Below are positions 6,481-13,393 of a DNA stretch of 18,056 bases, in pieces. Location of the stretch: positions 1 to 18,056 of the forward strand of contig NZ_DGUN01000033.1 of NCBI RefSeq assembly GCF_002395745.1, given 5' to 3'. Position 1 is the stretch's first letter, and every line of letters begins with the position of its first letter. Position numbers and translations under genes: made by a program. Source of the stretch: Fibrobacter sp. UBA4309 (GTDB lineage Bacteria > Fibrobacterota > Fibrobacteria > Fibrobacterales > Fibrobacteraceae). A model generated the notes under the pieces. That model was given only the letters and a program-made list of their open reading frames with translations. It had not been told where the DNA came from and ran no database searches.

Positions 6481-7811
6481 ACCTGGCTGGAAAGAAAATC
6501 CTCCTCGGAGTCTCGGGCGGAATCGCCGTGTACAAGAGCTGCGAGCTGTTGCGCCTTTTGCAGAAGAAGGGTGCTACGGTGCGCGTGTGTATGACCGACG
6601 CCGCCACCGAATTCGTGGCACCGCTAACGTTCGCGAGCCTCTCCAAGTGCCCCGTCTACCTCAAGAGCGGAGCCGTGGAGGCGCGCCCTTTCCAGCATAT
6701 CGATTTCCCGCGCTGGGCCGACCTCTACCTGGTGGTGCCCGCGACCGCGAATGTCATCGGCAAGTTCGCCTGCGGAATCGCCGACGACCCGGTGAGCCTC
6801 TGCTTCATGAGCTGCACGTGCCCGCGCGTGGTGGCGCCCGCGATGAACGTCGCGATGTACAACAGCCCCGCCGTAAAGCGCAACCTCGAAATCCTGCGCG
6901 GCTTCGAAGACACGACCGTACTCGAGTCTCCGGCCGGTGAACTCGCCTGCGGCGAAGTGGGACAGGGCCGCCTGATGGAACCGGCGGAGATTGTGGAATT
7001 TTTGGAAGGGGAGGGCTCTCCCCTCGCTGCAGCCGCTCGCGCGTCTTCCGCTACCCCTTCTAGCGGGGGACACCCCCGCAACGCCCCCGAACCGCCGGCA
7101 TTTCCTGTCGCCCAGGACATCGACCCTACACAAGACGCAACGCTCCCCGGTCACGGCAAGAAGGTGCTCCTCACCGCGGGCCGCACCGAAGAAGCAATCG
7201 ACCCGGTGCGTTACATCTCTAACCGCAGCAGCGGCAAGACCGCCGTCGCGCTCGCCTCGGTATTTTACGCCAACGGCTTCGAGGTCGAAGTCGTCGCGGG
7301 TCCGATGGAGGCGGCGTTCCCGGGCGGTGTCAAGGTGACCCGCGTGCAGAGCGCCCGGGATATGCACGACGCCGTGATGTCGCGGCTTACATCGGCGGAC
7401 GCCGTCGTGCATTGCGCGGCGGTAGCGGACTACCGCCCCGCCCACGCCGCCGACGCGAAAATCAAGGACAGCCGTAGCCAGCTCACCATCGAGCTCGTGC
7501 CGAACCCGAACATACTGCGCGACTGCACCGCGGCCCGCGCCTCCCGTGCAGCTGCCCGCCAGGTCATCGTCGGTTTCGCGCTCGAGACGGACCACTTCGA
7601 GGAACATGCCGCCGAAAAGCTTCAAAAGAGTGGCGCCGACGCCCTGCTCCTGAATGCCCCGGTCGCAAACGACTCGGGATTCGGCCACGACTGCGTGCGC
7701 TACGCCCTCGTCCGCCCGGGAGTCCCCGTCCCCGAAATGAAGATGGGCGGCAAGGTCGACCTGGCGCAAGAAATTGTAGATTTTGTCTTGAAGGAACTAG
7801 GTAACGCATAA
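6477..7811 (+). CDS. coaBC: Bifunctional phosphopantothenoylcysteine synthetase/decarboxylase CoaBC
   Basis: A 444-residue bifunctional coenzyme A enzyme. The N-terminal flavoprotein decarboxylase (CoaC) shows SGGIAVYK at 13-20, the active-site His74, PAMN with Asn124 and the clamp Cys158 in GELACGEVGQGRL. The C-terminal synthetase (CoaB, from about 228) shows IDPVRYISNRSSGKT, AAVADYRP and the KIKD lysine motif. Together they join 4'-phosphopantothenate to cysteine using CTP and decarboxylate the product. The ATG at 6477 is chosen because it overlaps the upstream stop as ATGA and puts SGGIAVYK at the usual place. Residues about 178-226 form an Ala/Pro/Ser/Gly linker that makes the protein about 40 residues longer than is usual; it contains a palindromic DNA insert. 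The family's MNxxMW motif ends in Tyr here. Confidence 0.96.
   Translation: MNLAGKKILLGVSGGIAVYKSCELLRLLQKKGATVRVCMTDAATEFVAPLTFASLSKCPVYLKSGAVEARPFQHIDFPRWADLYLVVPATANVIGKFACGIADDPVSLCFMSCTCPRVVAPAMNVAMYNSPAVKRNLEILRGFEDTTVLESPAGELACGEVGQGRLMEPAEIVEFLEGEGSPLAAAARASSATPSSGGHPRNAPEPPAFPVAQDIDPTQDATLPGHGKKVLLTAGRTEEAIDPVRYISNRSSGKTAVALASVFYANGFEVEVVAGPMEAAFPGGVKVTRVQSARDMHDAVMSRLTSADAVVHCAAVADYRPAHAADAKIKDSRSQLTIELVPNPNILRDCTAARASRAAARQVIVGFALETDHFEEHAAEKLQKSGADALLLNAPVANDSGFGHDCVRYALVRPGVPVPEMKMGGKVDLAQEIVDFVLKELGNA
7008..7079. repeat. GC-rich palindromic insert within the coaBC linker
   Basis: Two perfect hairpins bound this in-frame stretch: GGGGAG (7008-7013) with CTCCCC (7018-7023), and GCGGGGG (7063-7069) with CCCCCGC (7073-7079). 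It encodes residues 178-201 of CoaBC, in the linker between the two enzyme domains, and reads as a low-complexity Ala/Ser/Pro/Gly peptide. The position and structure suggest a palindromic repeat element that entered a tolerant site. Confidence 0.55.
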
Positions 7812-8632
7812 TGTCCGAAGAATATGATTACAGCGAGCTCCGCAAGTATCTGCAAGGCCAGGTAGACCTGGGTGGTGCGGATATCCTGCTGGACGATCCC
7901 TGGAGTCTGAACCGGACATCCCGCGCCGCCCCGCCGGCCCCGGCACCCGCCCGCGTGCAGCCTTCGGCTCCCGCGGCGCCTCCTCCGTCCATGCCCGCCG
8001 TTCCGGCAGCGCGCCCGGAACCGGCCCCGCAACCGGAATTGGTGTCTGTCGACATGCCTTCGGCCCGCCCGGTAAAGAAGTCCACCTCCGAATTCGAGAC
8101 GGCGGAATCCCTCGAAGCGTTCTATGCATCCATCGCCAAGGAGGCCGTCTATTCGGCCACGCCGTCGCTTGCCCGTTACGAGGGCCCGGAACGGCCTCGG
8201 CTGTTGATGCTGTTCGATTCTCCGCGCGCGGACATCCCCGCAGGAGCCTTTTTCGAGACCCCGACGGGACAGATGCTGTCGAAGCTCTTCGCGAGCCTCC
8301 ATATAGAACAGAAGGATATCGGGATTTCCTATTTCTACAAGTCGCCTGTCGGGCGGAACATCCCGCCGCTCCTCGAAACGCAGCTGCGCAAGATGCTGAC
8401 GAAGGAACTTTCCCTGGTACAGCCGGAATTCATGGTGACCTTCGGCGTCCCCGTGTTCCACCGCGTATTCGGCCGCGGCAAGAATTTCGAGGAATGTGCC
8501 GGCATGGATATGGAATTTGGCGGATTCAAGGCCTGCGCGCTGGTGGATGCTTTCGCCATGACGACGGACAAGCAACTGAAATTGGTTACCTGGAAGGTCC
8601 ATATCCCCCGCGGGACATATTTTAAGGCCTAA
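7811..8632 (+). CDS. Uracil-DNA-glycosylase-fold protein lacking catalytic motifs
   Basis: A 273-residue protein in three parts: a short N-terminal helix (1-32), a disordered Pro/Ala-rich linker (about 39-88) and a folded domain (about 128-273). The folded domain resembles family 4 uracil-DNA glycosylases: a strand leading into the motif A site, a PTGQML segment like the family's F-V-G-x-G-x-LL, SPVGRNIPP in the place of KCRPPxNRxP, and a PEFMVTFG strand like P-x-V-I-x-L-G. The key parts are missing: motif A reads FDSPR (135-139) instead of GEAPG, the HP-x-x-LL region reads LVDAFAM (244-250), and the iron-sulfur cysteines are absent. It is probably not an active glycosylase. Its ATG shares one base with the coaBC stop (TAATG); dnaB follows 25 bases later. 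Confidence 0.65.
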   Translation: MSEEYDYSELRKYLQGQVDLGGADILLDDPWSLNRTSRAAPPAPAPARVQPSAPAAPPPSMPAVPAARPEPAPQPELVSVDMPSARPVKKSTSEFETAESLEAFYASIAKEAVYSATPSLARYEGPERPRLLMLFDSPRADIPAGAFFETPTGQMLSKLFASLHIEQKDIGISYFYKSPVGRNIPPLLETQLRKMLTKELSLVQPEFMVTFGVPVFHRVFGRGKNFEECAGMDMEFGGFKACALVDAFAMTTDKQLKLVTWKVHIPRGTYFKA

Positions 8633-8638
8633 ATAACT

Positions 8639-8645
8639 TATATTT
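8639..8645 (+). promoter_or_regulatory. TATATTT word before dnaB
   Basis: TATATTT ends 12 bases before the dnaB ATG, within the 25-base gap after the previous gene. There is no Shine-Dalgarno here. If this is a -10 element, the dnaB mRNA would start only about five bases before its start codon. Confidence 0.4.
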
Positions 8646-8657
8646 CTTTTGATAGAT

Positions 8658-10079
8658 ATGGCAGAATTTCAGAACGAACAGCCGATGTACGAAAATCGGC
8701 CCATCCCGACGGACGAACAGGCAGAACGCTATCTGCTGGGCGGGATTTTGCGCGATCCGAATGTGATGGGGACAGTCGTTACGGTTATCCCCAGCGATGA
8801 TTTTTTCTTTTTTGAACGCCACCGCATGATTTGGCATGCGATGACCCAGCTGTACCGCCTGGGTACGCCCATCGATGTCCTTACGCTTTCTGCAGAACTG
8901 GAGCAGGAAGGGAACATCCAGAAAAGCGGTGGCCGCGAATACATTTTCGACCTGATGGATTCCGTGGCTTCTTCGGCGAATGTGGAATGGAATGTCCAGC
9001 ATTTGCGTAGCAAGTTCGTGCTCCGCCAGCTCATCAGGGCGTCCGACGAAACGATCAAGAAGGCTCTTGACGTATCCAATACGCCCGACGAAATATTGCA
9101 GTATGCGGAAAAGAGCATTTTCGCCATCGCCGACCAGCAGGTACGCCAGTCCCTGCAGCATATCGAAAAATTCGTGACGCCGCTCCTGGACCGTCTGAAC
9201 AACCGCAAGGACGGCATTACGGGCATCCCGACCGGCCTGCGCGAACTGGATGAACTTACGAACGGCCTCCAGGACTCCGACCTTATCATCCTGGCCGCCC
9301 GTCCTGGCGTCGGAAAGACTTCTTTCGCGTTGACCATTGCCGCCAACGCCGCCATCGATTACAACAGGAAGGTCGCCTTTTTCAGCCTGGAAATGGACGG
9401 CGTGCAGCTGGCCCAGCGTCTGCTGTGTTCCCGTGCCCAGGTGGACCAGTCCAGGTTGCGCAACGGCAAGCTGAACAGCGACGAACTGAACAAGCTTATC
9501 GCGAAGGTCGCGCCGATAAACCAGGCCCCGCTCTATGTCGACGACAATGCGGACCTGGGAATCATGGAACTCATGAGCAAGGCCCGCGAACTCAAGCGCA
9601 AGGACCAGCTCGACATGCTGGTGGTGGACTACCTGCAGCTGATGAAGACGGGCAACGAGGAAAACCGCGCGGTGGCCATCGGCAATATTTCCCGTGGCCT
9701 GAAAATCCTGGCCAAGGACCTTCATATTCCGGTCATCGCCCTGGCACAGCTTAGCCGTAAGGTCGAAGAGAAGGGCCGCGACAGGCCCCAGCTTAGCGAC
9801 TTGCGCGAATCCGGCTCTATCGAACAGGATGCCGACATGGTGTGGTTTGTGGAACGCCCGTATGTGCGTACCCACAAGGACGAGGACAAGTACAAGGCGG
9901 AACTTATTGTCGCCAAGCACCGTAACGGTTCCGTGAAGGATATTCCGCTTTCGTTCTTCCCCGAATACACGACGTTCTTCGATGCGACGAACGACGAAGG
10001 TCCCGAGGGCGGCGATTCCGATTATCAGTACGATGACGGCGGTAGTGCGGGATTTACTGACTTTGGAGATTTCGGCTGA
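8658..10079 (+). CDS. dnaB: Replicative DNA helicase DnaB
   Basis: A 473-residue replicative helicase, the hexameric motor that unwinds DNA at the fork and contacts primase. The N-terminal helical domain (about 16-125) begins PTDEQAERYLLGGIL. The RecA-like C-terminal domain contains Walker A ARPGVGKT at 214-221, the SLEM motif near 243, Walker B LVVDYLQL ending at 328 with Asp324, and the DLRESGSIEQDAD motif. A Gly/Asp-rich tail follows. No intein interrupts the Walker sites. ATG at 8658 is preferred to an in-frame TTG nine bases upstream, which would lie within the promoter-like region. The stop overlaps the next start by one base (TGATG), coupling replication and membrane genes in one transcript. 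Confidence 0.97.
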   Translation: MAEFQNEQPMYENRPIPTDEQAERYLLGGILRDPNVMGTVVTVIPSDDFFFFERHRMIWHAMTQLYRLGTPIDVLTLSAELEQEGNIQKSGGREYIFDLMDSVASSANVEWNVQHLRSKFVLRQLIRASDETIKKALDVSNTPDEILQYAEKSIFAIADQQVRQSLQHIEKFVTPLLDRLNNRKDGITGIPTGLRELDELTNGLQDSDLIILAARPGVGKTSFALTIAANAAIDYNRKVAFFSLEMDGVQLAQRLLCSRAQVDQSRLRNGKLNSDELNKLIAKVAPINQAPLYVDDNADLGIMELMSKARELKRKDQLDMLVVDYLQLMKTGNEENRAVAIGNISRGLKILAKDLHIPVIALAQLSRKVEEKGRDRPQLSDLRESGSIEQDADMVWFVERPYVRTHKDEDKYKAELIVAKHRNGSVKDIPLSFFPEYTTFFDATNDEGPEGGDSDYQYDDGGSAGFTDFGDFG

Positions 10080-10861
10080 TGTTTATCCTTGTGAAACCCA
10101 TAGCCTGGATTGGCCAGGTGATCGTTTCTGGAATTTCGAGCATCGGCGAGGTGGTGTGTATCCTTCTGAGTACGCTCAAGCAGCTGCCGCATGTCTACAA
10201 GAATCCGGATCTGATCGTGAAGGAGATGATTTCTATTGGAGTCTCCTCGCTTCCGCTTCTGTTTGTCACGTCCATTTTTACGGGCATGGTGGCGACCGTG
10301 ATGGCGGAATTCGAATTCCACAATCTCGTTTCGGACAAGTTTGTCGGTACCGCCGCATGCAAGATGGTCTTGATTGAACTGGGGCCGCTCCTGACCGCGA
10401 TTGTGCTTGCCGGCCGCGTGGGCAGTGCCGTTGCCGCCGAACTCGGGAGCATGAAGGAAAAAGAAGAACTTGCCGCCTACACGGTACTGGGCCTGGAACC
10501 GTACCGCTACCTGGCCTTGCCGCGTTTTGTCGCCTTCATCACGATGATTCCCTGCCTCACCGCCATTTCGAATGCGCTCGCCCTGATAGGCGGCTGGATC
10601 GTATGCGTGCTCGCATTGGATATCACGACCTATACCTACTATACCGGGATGCAGTACTTGTTCGATTCCATGGACTTGTGGTCCGGCATCATCAAGTCGT
10701 TCGTTTTCGGTACGCTGATTTTTGTCCTTGGATATTACCATGGAATCAATGCCAAGCCCGGCGCCCACGGCGTGGGACTTGCTACGATGAACGTGGTCGT
10801 GTCCAGTTGCCTTATGATCTTGATTGCAGATTTTGCGCTCGATGCAGTAATGTTCTTCTAA
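10079..10861 (+). CDS. mlaE: MlaE-like ABC transporter permease
   Basis: A 260-residue inner-membrane permease of the MlaE/YrbE family, the membrane part of MCE-type lipid transporters that move phospholipids between inner and outer membranes. The family signature is clear at about residues 100-133: ELGPLLTAIVLAGR followed by GSAVAAELGSM and a Lys/Glu-rich turn. Five or so hydrophobic segments surround it. The ATG shares one base with the dnaB stop, and the ATPase gene follows 13 bases downstream, so permease and ATPase are made together. No MCE-domain (MlaD) gene follows, although it usually does. Confidence 0.93.
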   Translation: MFILVKPIAWIGQVIVSGISSIGEVVCILLSTLKQLPHVYKNPDLIVKEMISIGVSSLPLLFVTSIFTGMVATVMAEFEFHNLVSDKFVGTAACKMVLIELGPLLTAIVLAGRVGSAVAAELGSMKEKEELAAYTVLGLEPYRYLALPRFVAFITMIPCLTAISNALALIGGWIVCVLALDITTYTYYTGMQYLFDSMDLWSGIIKSFVFGTLIFVLGYYHGINAKPGAHGVGLATMNVVVSSCLMILIADFALDAVMFF

Positions 10862-10874
10862 GTTGCAGGTTGCT

Positions 10875-11666
10875 ATGCCGAATGTAAAGATTGACCCGAA
10901 CGATATCGCCATCCGCCTCAAGGGGCTCAAGAAGTCCTTCGGTCCGCAGACCGTGCTACAGGACGTGAACCTCGACATCCGTCGCGGCGAGACGATGGTC
11001 ATCATCGGAAAGTCCGGTGGCGGCAAGTCCGTCATCTTGAAGCACATGATAGGCCTGTTGCAGCCGGATGGCGGCGAGGTGTCCGTAGACGGCGTGACCA
11101 TCAGTACGCCGAAGTTCTTCGACACGCGTACCATCCGCAAAAAGATGGGCATGCTGTTCCAGATGGGCGCCCTGTTCGACTCCATGAGTACCGGAGAGAA
11201 CATCGCATTCGCCCTGCGCGAACATCATCCGGAGCTTTCCGAGAAGCAGATCCAGGACGTGGTCACCGAGAAACTCCAGATGATCAACCTTGTTCCCGAG
11301 TTCCGCACCAAGATGCCTTCCGAGCTTTCGGGCGGTATGCGCAAGCGCGTCGCCCTGGCCCGTGCCATCGCCCTGAACCCCGAAATTCTCCTTTACGACG
11401 AACCGACGACGGGTCTCGATCCCATCACGAGCGACGTCATCAACGACCTTATCCTCGACATGCAGAGCAAGCTCGGGGTGACCTCGGTTGTGGTGACGCA
11501 CGACATGGTGAGCGCCTTCAAGGTGGCCGACCGCATCGCGATGCTCTATAACGGGCGCATTATCGAGGTCGGGACGGTGGACGAAATCAAGAATACCAAG
11601 AATCCGTACGTCCACCAGTTCATTACCGGGCAGCGGAAAATGACCGAACCGGGCAAGGAAGACTGA
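10875..11666 (+). CDS. mlaF: MlaF-like ABC transporter ATPase
   Basis: A 263-residue ABC ATPase that would power the MlaE-type permease encoded just before it. All motor motifs are present: Walker A GKSGGGKS at 45-52, Q-loop FQMGALFDSM with Gln96, signature LSGGM at 151-155, Walker B LLYDEPTTGLD with Glu176, and the H-loop His209. The FQMGALFDSM sequence and the AFALREH region are typical of the MlaF subfamily. The ATG at 10875 is preferred; an in-frame TTG at 10863 is possible. The ribosome binding site is weak. The end of the gene is followed by a weak AT-rich inverted repeat (11667-11673 with 11687-11693) without a T-run. Confidence 0.94.
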   Translation: MPNVKIDPNDIAIRLKGLKKSFGPQTVLQDVNLDIRRGETMVIIGKSGGGKSVILKHMIGLLQPDGGEVSVDGVTISTPKFFDTRTIRKKMGMLFQMGALFDSMSTGENIAFALREHHPELSEKQIQDVVTEKLQMINLVPEFRTKMPSELSGGMRKRVALARAIALNPEILLYDEPTTGLDPITSDVINDLILDMQSKLGVTSVVVTHDMVSAFKVADRIAMLYNGRIIEVGTVDEIKNTKNPYVHQFITGQRKMTEPGKED

Positions 11667-11748
11667 CTTTTTTAGCAAATTTTGGCAAAAAAGGGTGAAA
11701 AAGGGCACGGAATTCGTTCTTCATTACATCTCTCTGTAAAAAATTGTT

Positions 11749-11755
11749 TATATTT
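11749..11755 (+). promoter_or_regulatory. Promoter -10 element of the first serine-rich lipoprotein
   Basis: TATATTT lies 20 bases before the ATG at 11776 in the 109-base gap after mlaF. A purine-rich GAGAGAGAA stretch (11762-11770) between them can serve as ribosome binding site. Confidence 0.45.
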
Positions 11756-11775
11756 AGTACTGAGAGAGAATATTT

Positions 11776-13275
11776 ATGAAGAAGGTGAAAATACATATAC
11801 TAGCCGCTTTGGGTGCAGTGCTCGTTTTTTGGGCTTGCAGTGGTGGCGATTTGGAATGGGTCGATAACGACGACGTCCTGGCGATGGAGAAATTCGACAA
11901 GCTGGGCGAGGCGGAAGTCCTTGGCATAATGAAGGAATGCCTGGGCAAACCCGAATGCCGTGCAGAAATGAATTCCGATTTGGCGCATGAACTGGAAAAC
12001 TGTGATGGCGATCCGTCGTGCGAAGAGGAATTTATCAATAAACATCTAAGGAAGCCGGTGGATCCGGATACTACCGAAGAAGATCCGGATACGCTTTCGT
12101 CCAGTTCGTCGGTCATCGAAATCCCGTCATCTTCTTCGCTGTGTGATTCCTGCTTGATATCGAGTTCGTCCCTGGAACTGTCCTCGAGTTCCGGATTGGA
12201 CACCTTGTCGTCCAGCTCGGTCCCGGTGTCCAGCTCCCAGGTTTCGAGTTCCTCCGTCGTCGAGTCCAGCTCGGCAATTGAATCCAGCAGCTCGTTCGTG
12301 TTCAAGAGCTCCTCTTCTATCGTCAAGAGTTCCAGTAGCCTGCTTTTGCTTAGCAGTTCCGAAGAGTCCAGCAGCAGCGAAGAGGATCCTTGTACCGAAG
12401 AAATGCTGGGAGCTGGCTCATGCAAGGTGACTCCTGTCGAAATCAGTCTGGGTGGCGAGGCTACATGGAAATATGTTCCCGTGGCGGAATGCGGTGGTTT
12501 TACCGGAACATGGAAGCTTCCGGAAGCGGACAAGCCTAGAGCGACTGGGACAACGGCGACATATAAATTCTCCGATGAAGACGTTCTCGACGGCAAGGAT
12601 TATGTAAAGGTCTTTCCTGAATTGACCGTGACCCGTGGTGGGCTTTCTGTCGATATAGACTGTTCCGGCGGTAGCGGCCAGCTGAAAATAAAAAAGGCCT
12701 CTGCTCCGGAGTCATCGTCCAGCGTAAAACCGGAATCTTCTTCGTCCCTGTCTTCGTCCTCGGTGAAGAGTTCTTCGAGTACCGTTCCTATCACGGACGA
12801 GTGCGCACCGGATCCCATGACGGATGATATGATGTGTCAAAAGCCGGGCAGGACGAATGAACGGTGTGTTCAGAATTCCCAGGACAAGTGGGTCTGCCCC
12901 ACCGGACAGTCCAGTTCGAGCGTGGAACCCCCTCCGCCTAGCAGCTCCCAGGAATCCAGCTCCAGCGTAGAACCGCCGCCGTCCAGCAGTTCCCAGGAAT
13001 CCAGTTCGAGCGTGGGTCCGCCTCCGAGCAGCTCGAGCCAGGGCCCGATAGAGATTACTGCGCCCGGAACGTTGGCTGAGGCAAACCAGGAATATTCTAT
13101 GACCCATTCTTGTGGAACGGAATTCCAGTTCAGTCCGCCACAAAACAATGGAAGTTGTAGCGTAGTCATAAATGGTGAAACTATTGCAATCGGCTATTAC
13201 AAAAATTATCCAACATCTCCAGGGACGTACATATTGAAGTCCGATTGTGGAGGTGTGACGGTTAGGTGTTATTAA
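11776..13275 (+). CDS. Serine-rich multidomain lipoprotein
   Basis: A 499-residue predicted surface lipoprotein of Fibrobacter type; function unknown. The signal peptide ends in FWAC with Cys21 as the likely lipidated residue. Two copies of a C-x3-P-x-C-x2-E-[MF] module follow (Cys55/Cys61 and Cys76/Cys82). A poly-Ser tract (about 107-205) leads to a beta-rich domain (about 206-312) starting after a Cys-containing segment, then a second Ser tract, a Cys-rich segment (about 340-376), three 15-residue Ser/Pro repeats (379-423) and a final small domain with several Cys (424-499). Poly-Ser linkers separating domains are typical of Fibrobacter secreted proteins. No catalytic or carbohydrate-binding family is recognised. 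The last 200 bases are more AT-rich than the rest. The neighbouring lipoprotein downstream is a paralogue. Confidence 0.85.
   Translation: MKKVKIHILAALGAVLVFWACSGGDLEWVDNDDVLAMEKFDKLGEAEVLGIMKECLGKPECRAEMNSDLAHELENCDGDPSCEEEFINKHLRKPVDPDTTEEDPDTLSSSSSVIEIPSSSSLCDSCLISSSSLELSSSSGLDTLSSSSVPVSSSQVSSSSVVESSSAIESSSSFVFKSSSSIVKSSSSLLLLSSSEESSSSEEDPCTEEMLGAGSCKVTPVEISLGGEATWKYVPVAECGGFTGTWKLPEADKPRATGTTATYKFSDEDVLDGKDYVKVFPELTVTRGGLSVDIDCSGGSGQLKIKKASAPESSSSVKPESSSSLSSSSVKSSSSTVPITDECAPDPMTDDMMCQKPGRTNERCVQNSQDKWVCPTGQSSSSVEPPPPSSSQESSSSVEPPPSSSSQESSSSVGPPPSSSSQGPIEITAPGTLAEANQEYSMTHSCGTEFQFSPPQNNGSCSVVINGETIAIGYYKNYPTSPGTYILKSDCGGVTVRCY
12910..13044 (+). repeat. Three tandem 45-base repeats
   Basis: Three in-frame units (12910-12954, 12955-12999, 13000-13044) each encode SSSSV, a Glu or Gly, three or four Pro, three or four Ser, then Gln and Glu or Gly. 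The units differ mainly at synonymous and Ser/Pro positions. Such tracts can gain or lose units by slippage or recombination. Confidence 0.85.
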
Positions 13276-13283
13276 AAATCATG

Positions 13284-13312
13284 AAAAATCCCCCTAAAAA
13301 GGGGATTTTTTT
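13284..13312 (+). terminator. Intrinsic terminator of the first serine-rich lipoprotein
   Basis: AAAAATCCCC (13284-13293) pairs with GGGGATTTTT (13301-13310) and the T-run continues to 13312. It is symmetrical enough to work in both directions. Confidence 0.9.
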
Positions 13313-13366
13313 GTGCTTTCTCCCACGAAAATTTGCATTTCGCTACCGCTTTTCCGTGGAATTATT

Positions 13367-13373
13367 TATTTTT
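13367..13373 (+). promoter_or_regulatory. Probable -10 element of the second serine-rich lipoprotein
   Basis: TATTTTT ends 20 bases before the ATG at 13394, the same distance as TATATTT before the paralogous gene. AGAGG at 13381-13385 is the ribosome binding site. Confidence 0.35.
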
Positions 13374-13393
13374 TCCCAAAAGAGGTTTTGTAT

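Noticed and set aside
6624..7769. A 381-codon open frame on the minus strand opposite coaBC
   Set aside because: It is antisense to all CoaBC motifs and has a composition typical of a shadow frame in GC-rich DNA.
8649..8657. TTG start for dnaB nine bases upstream
   Set aside because: ATG at 8658 is followed by a typical DnaB N-terminus, and the TTG would fall right after the TATATTT word.
11667..11693. AT-rich inverted repeat after mlaF as a terminator
   Set aside because: The stem is mainly A-T pairs, and no T-run follows on the plus strand, so it is too weak to call.
12098..12390. Serine-coding tracts considered as a CRISPR-like or satellite repeat
   Set aside because: The unit length is irregular, the frame is kept and all variation is among serine codons, so it is a protein linker, not a DNA repeat array.
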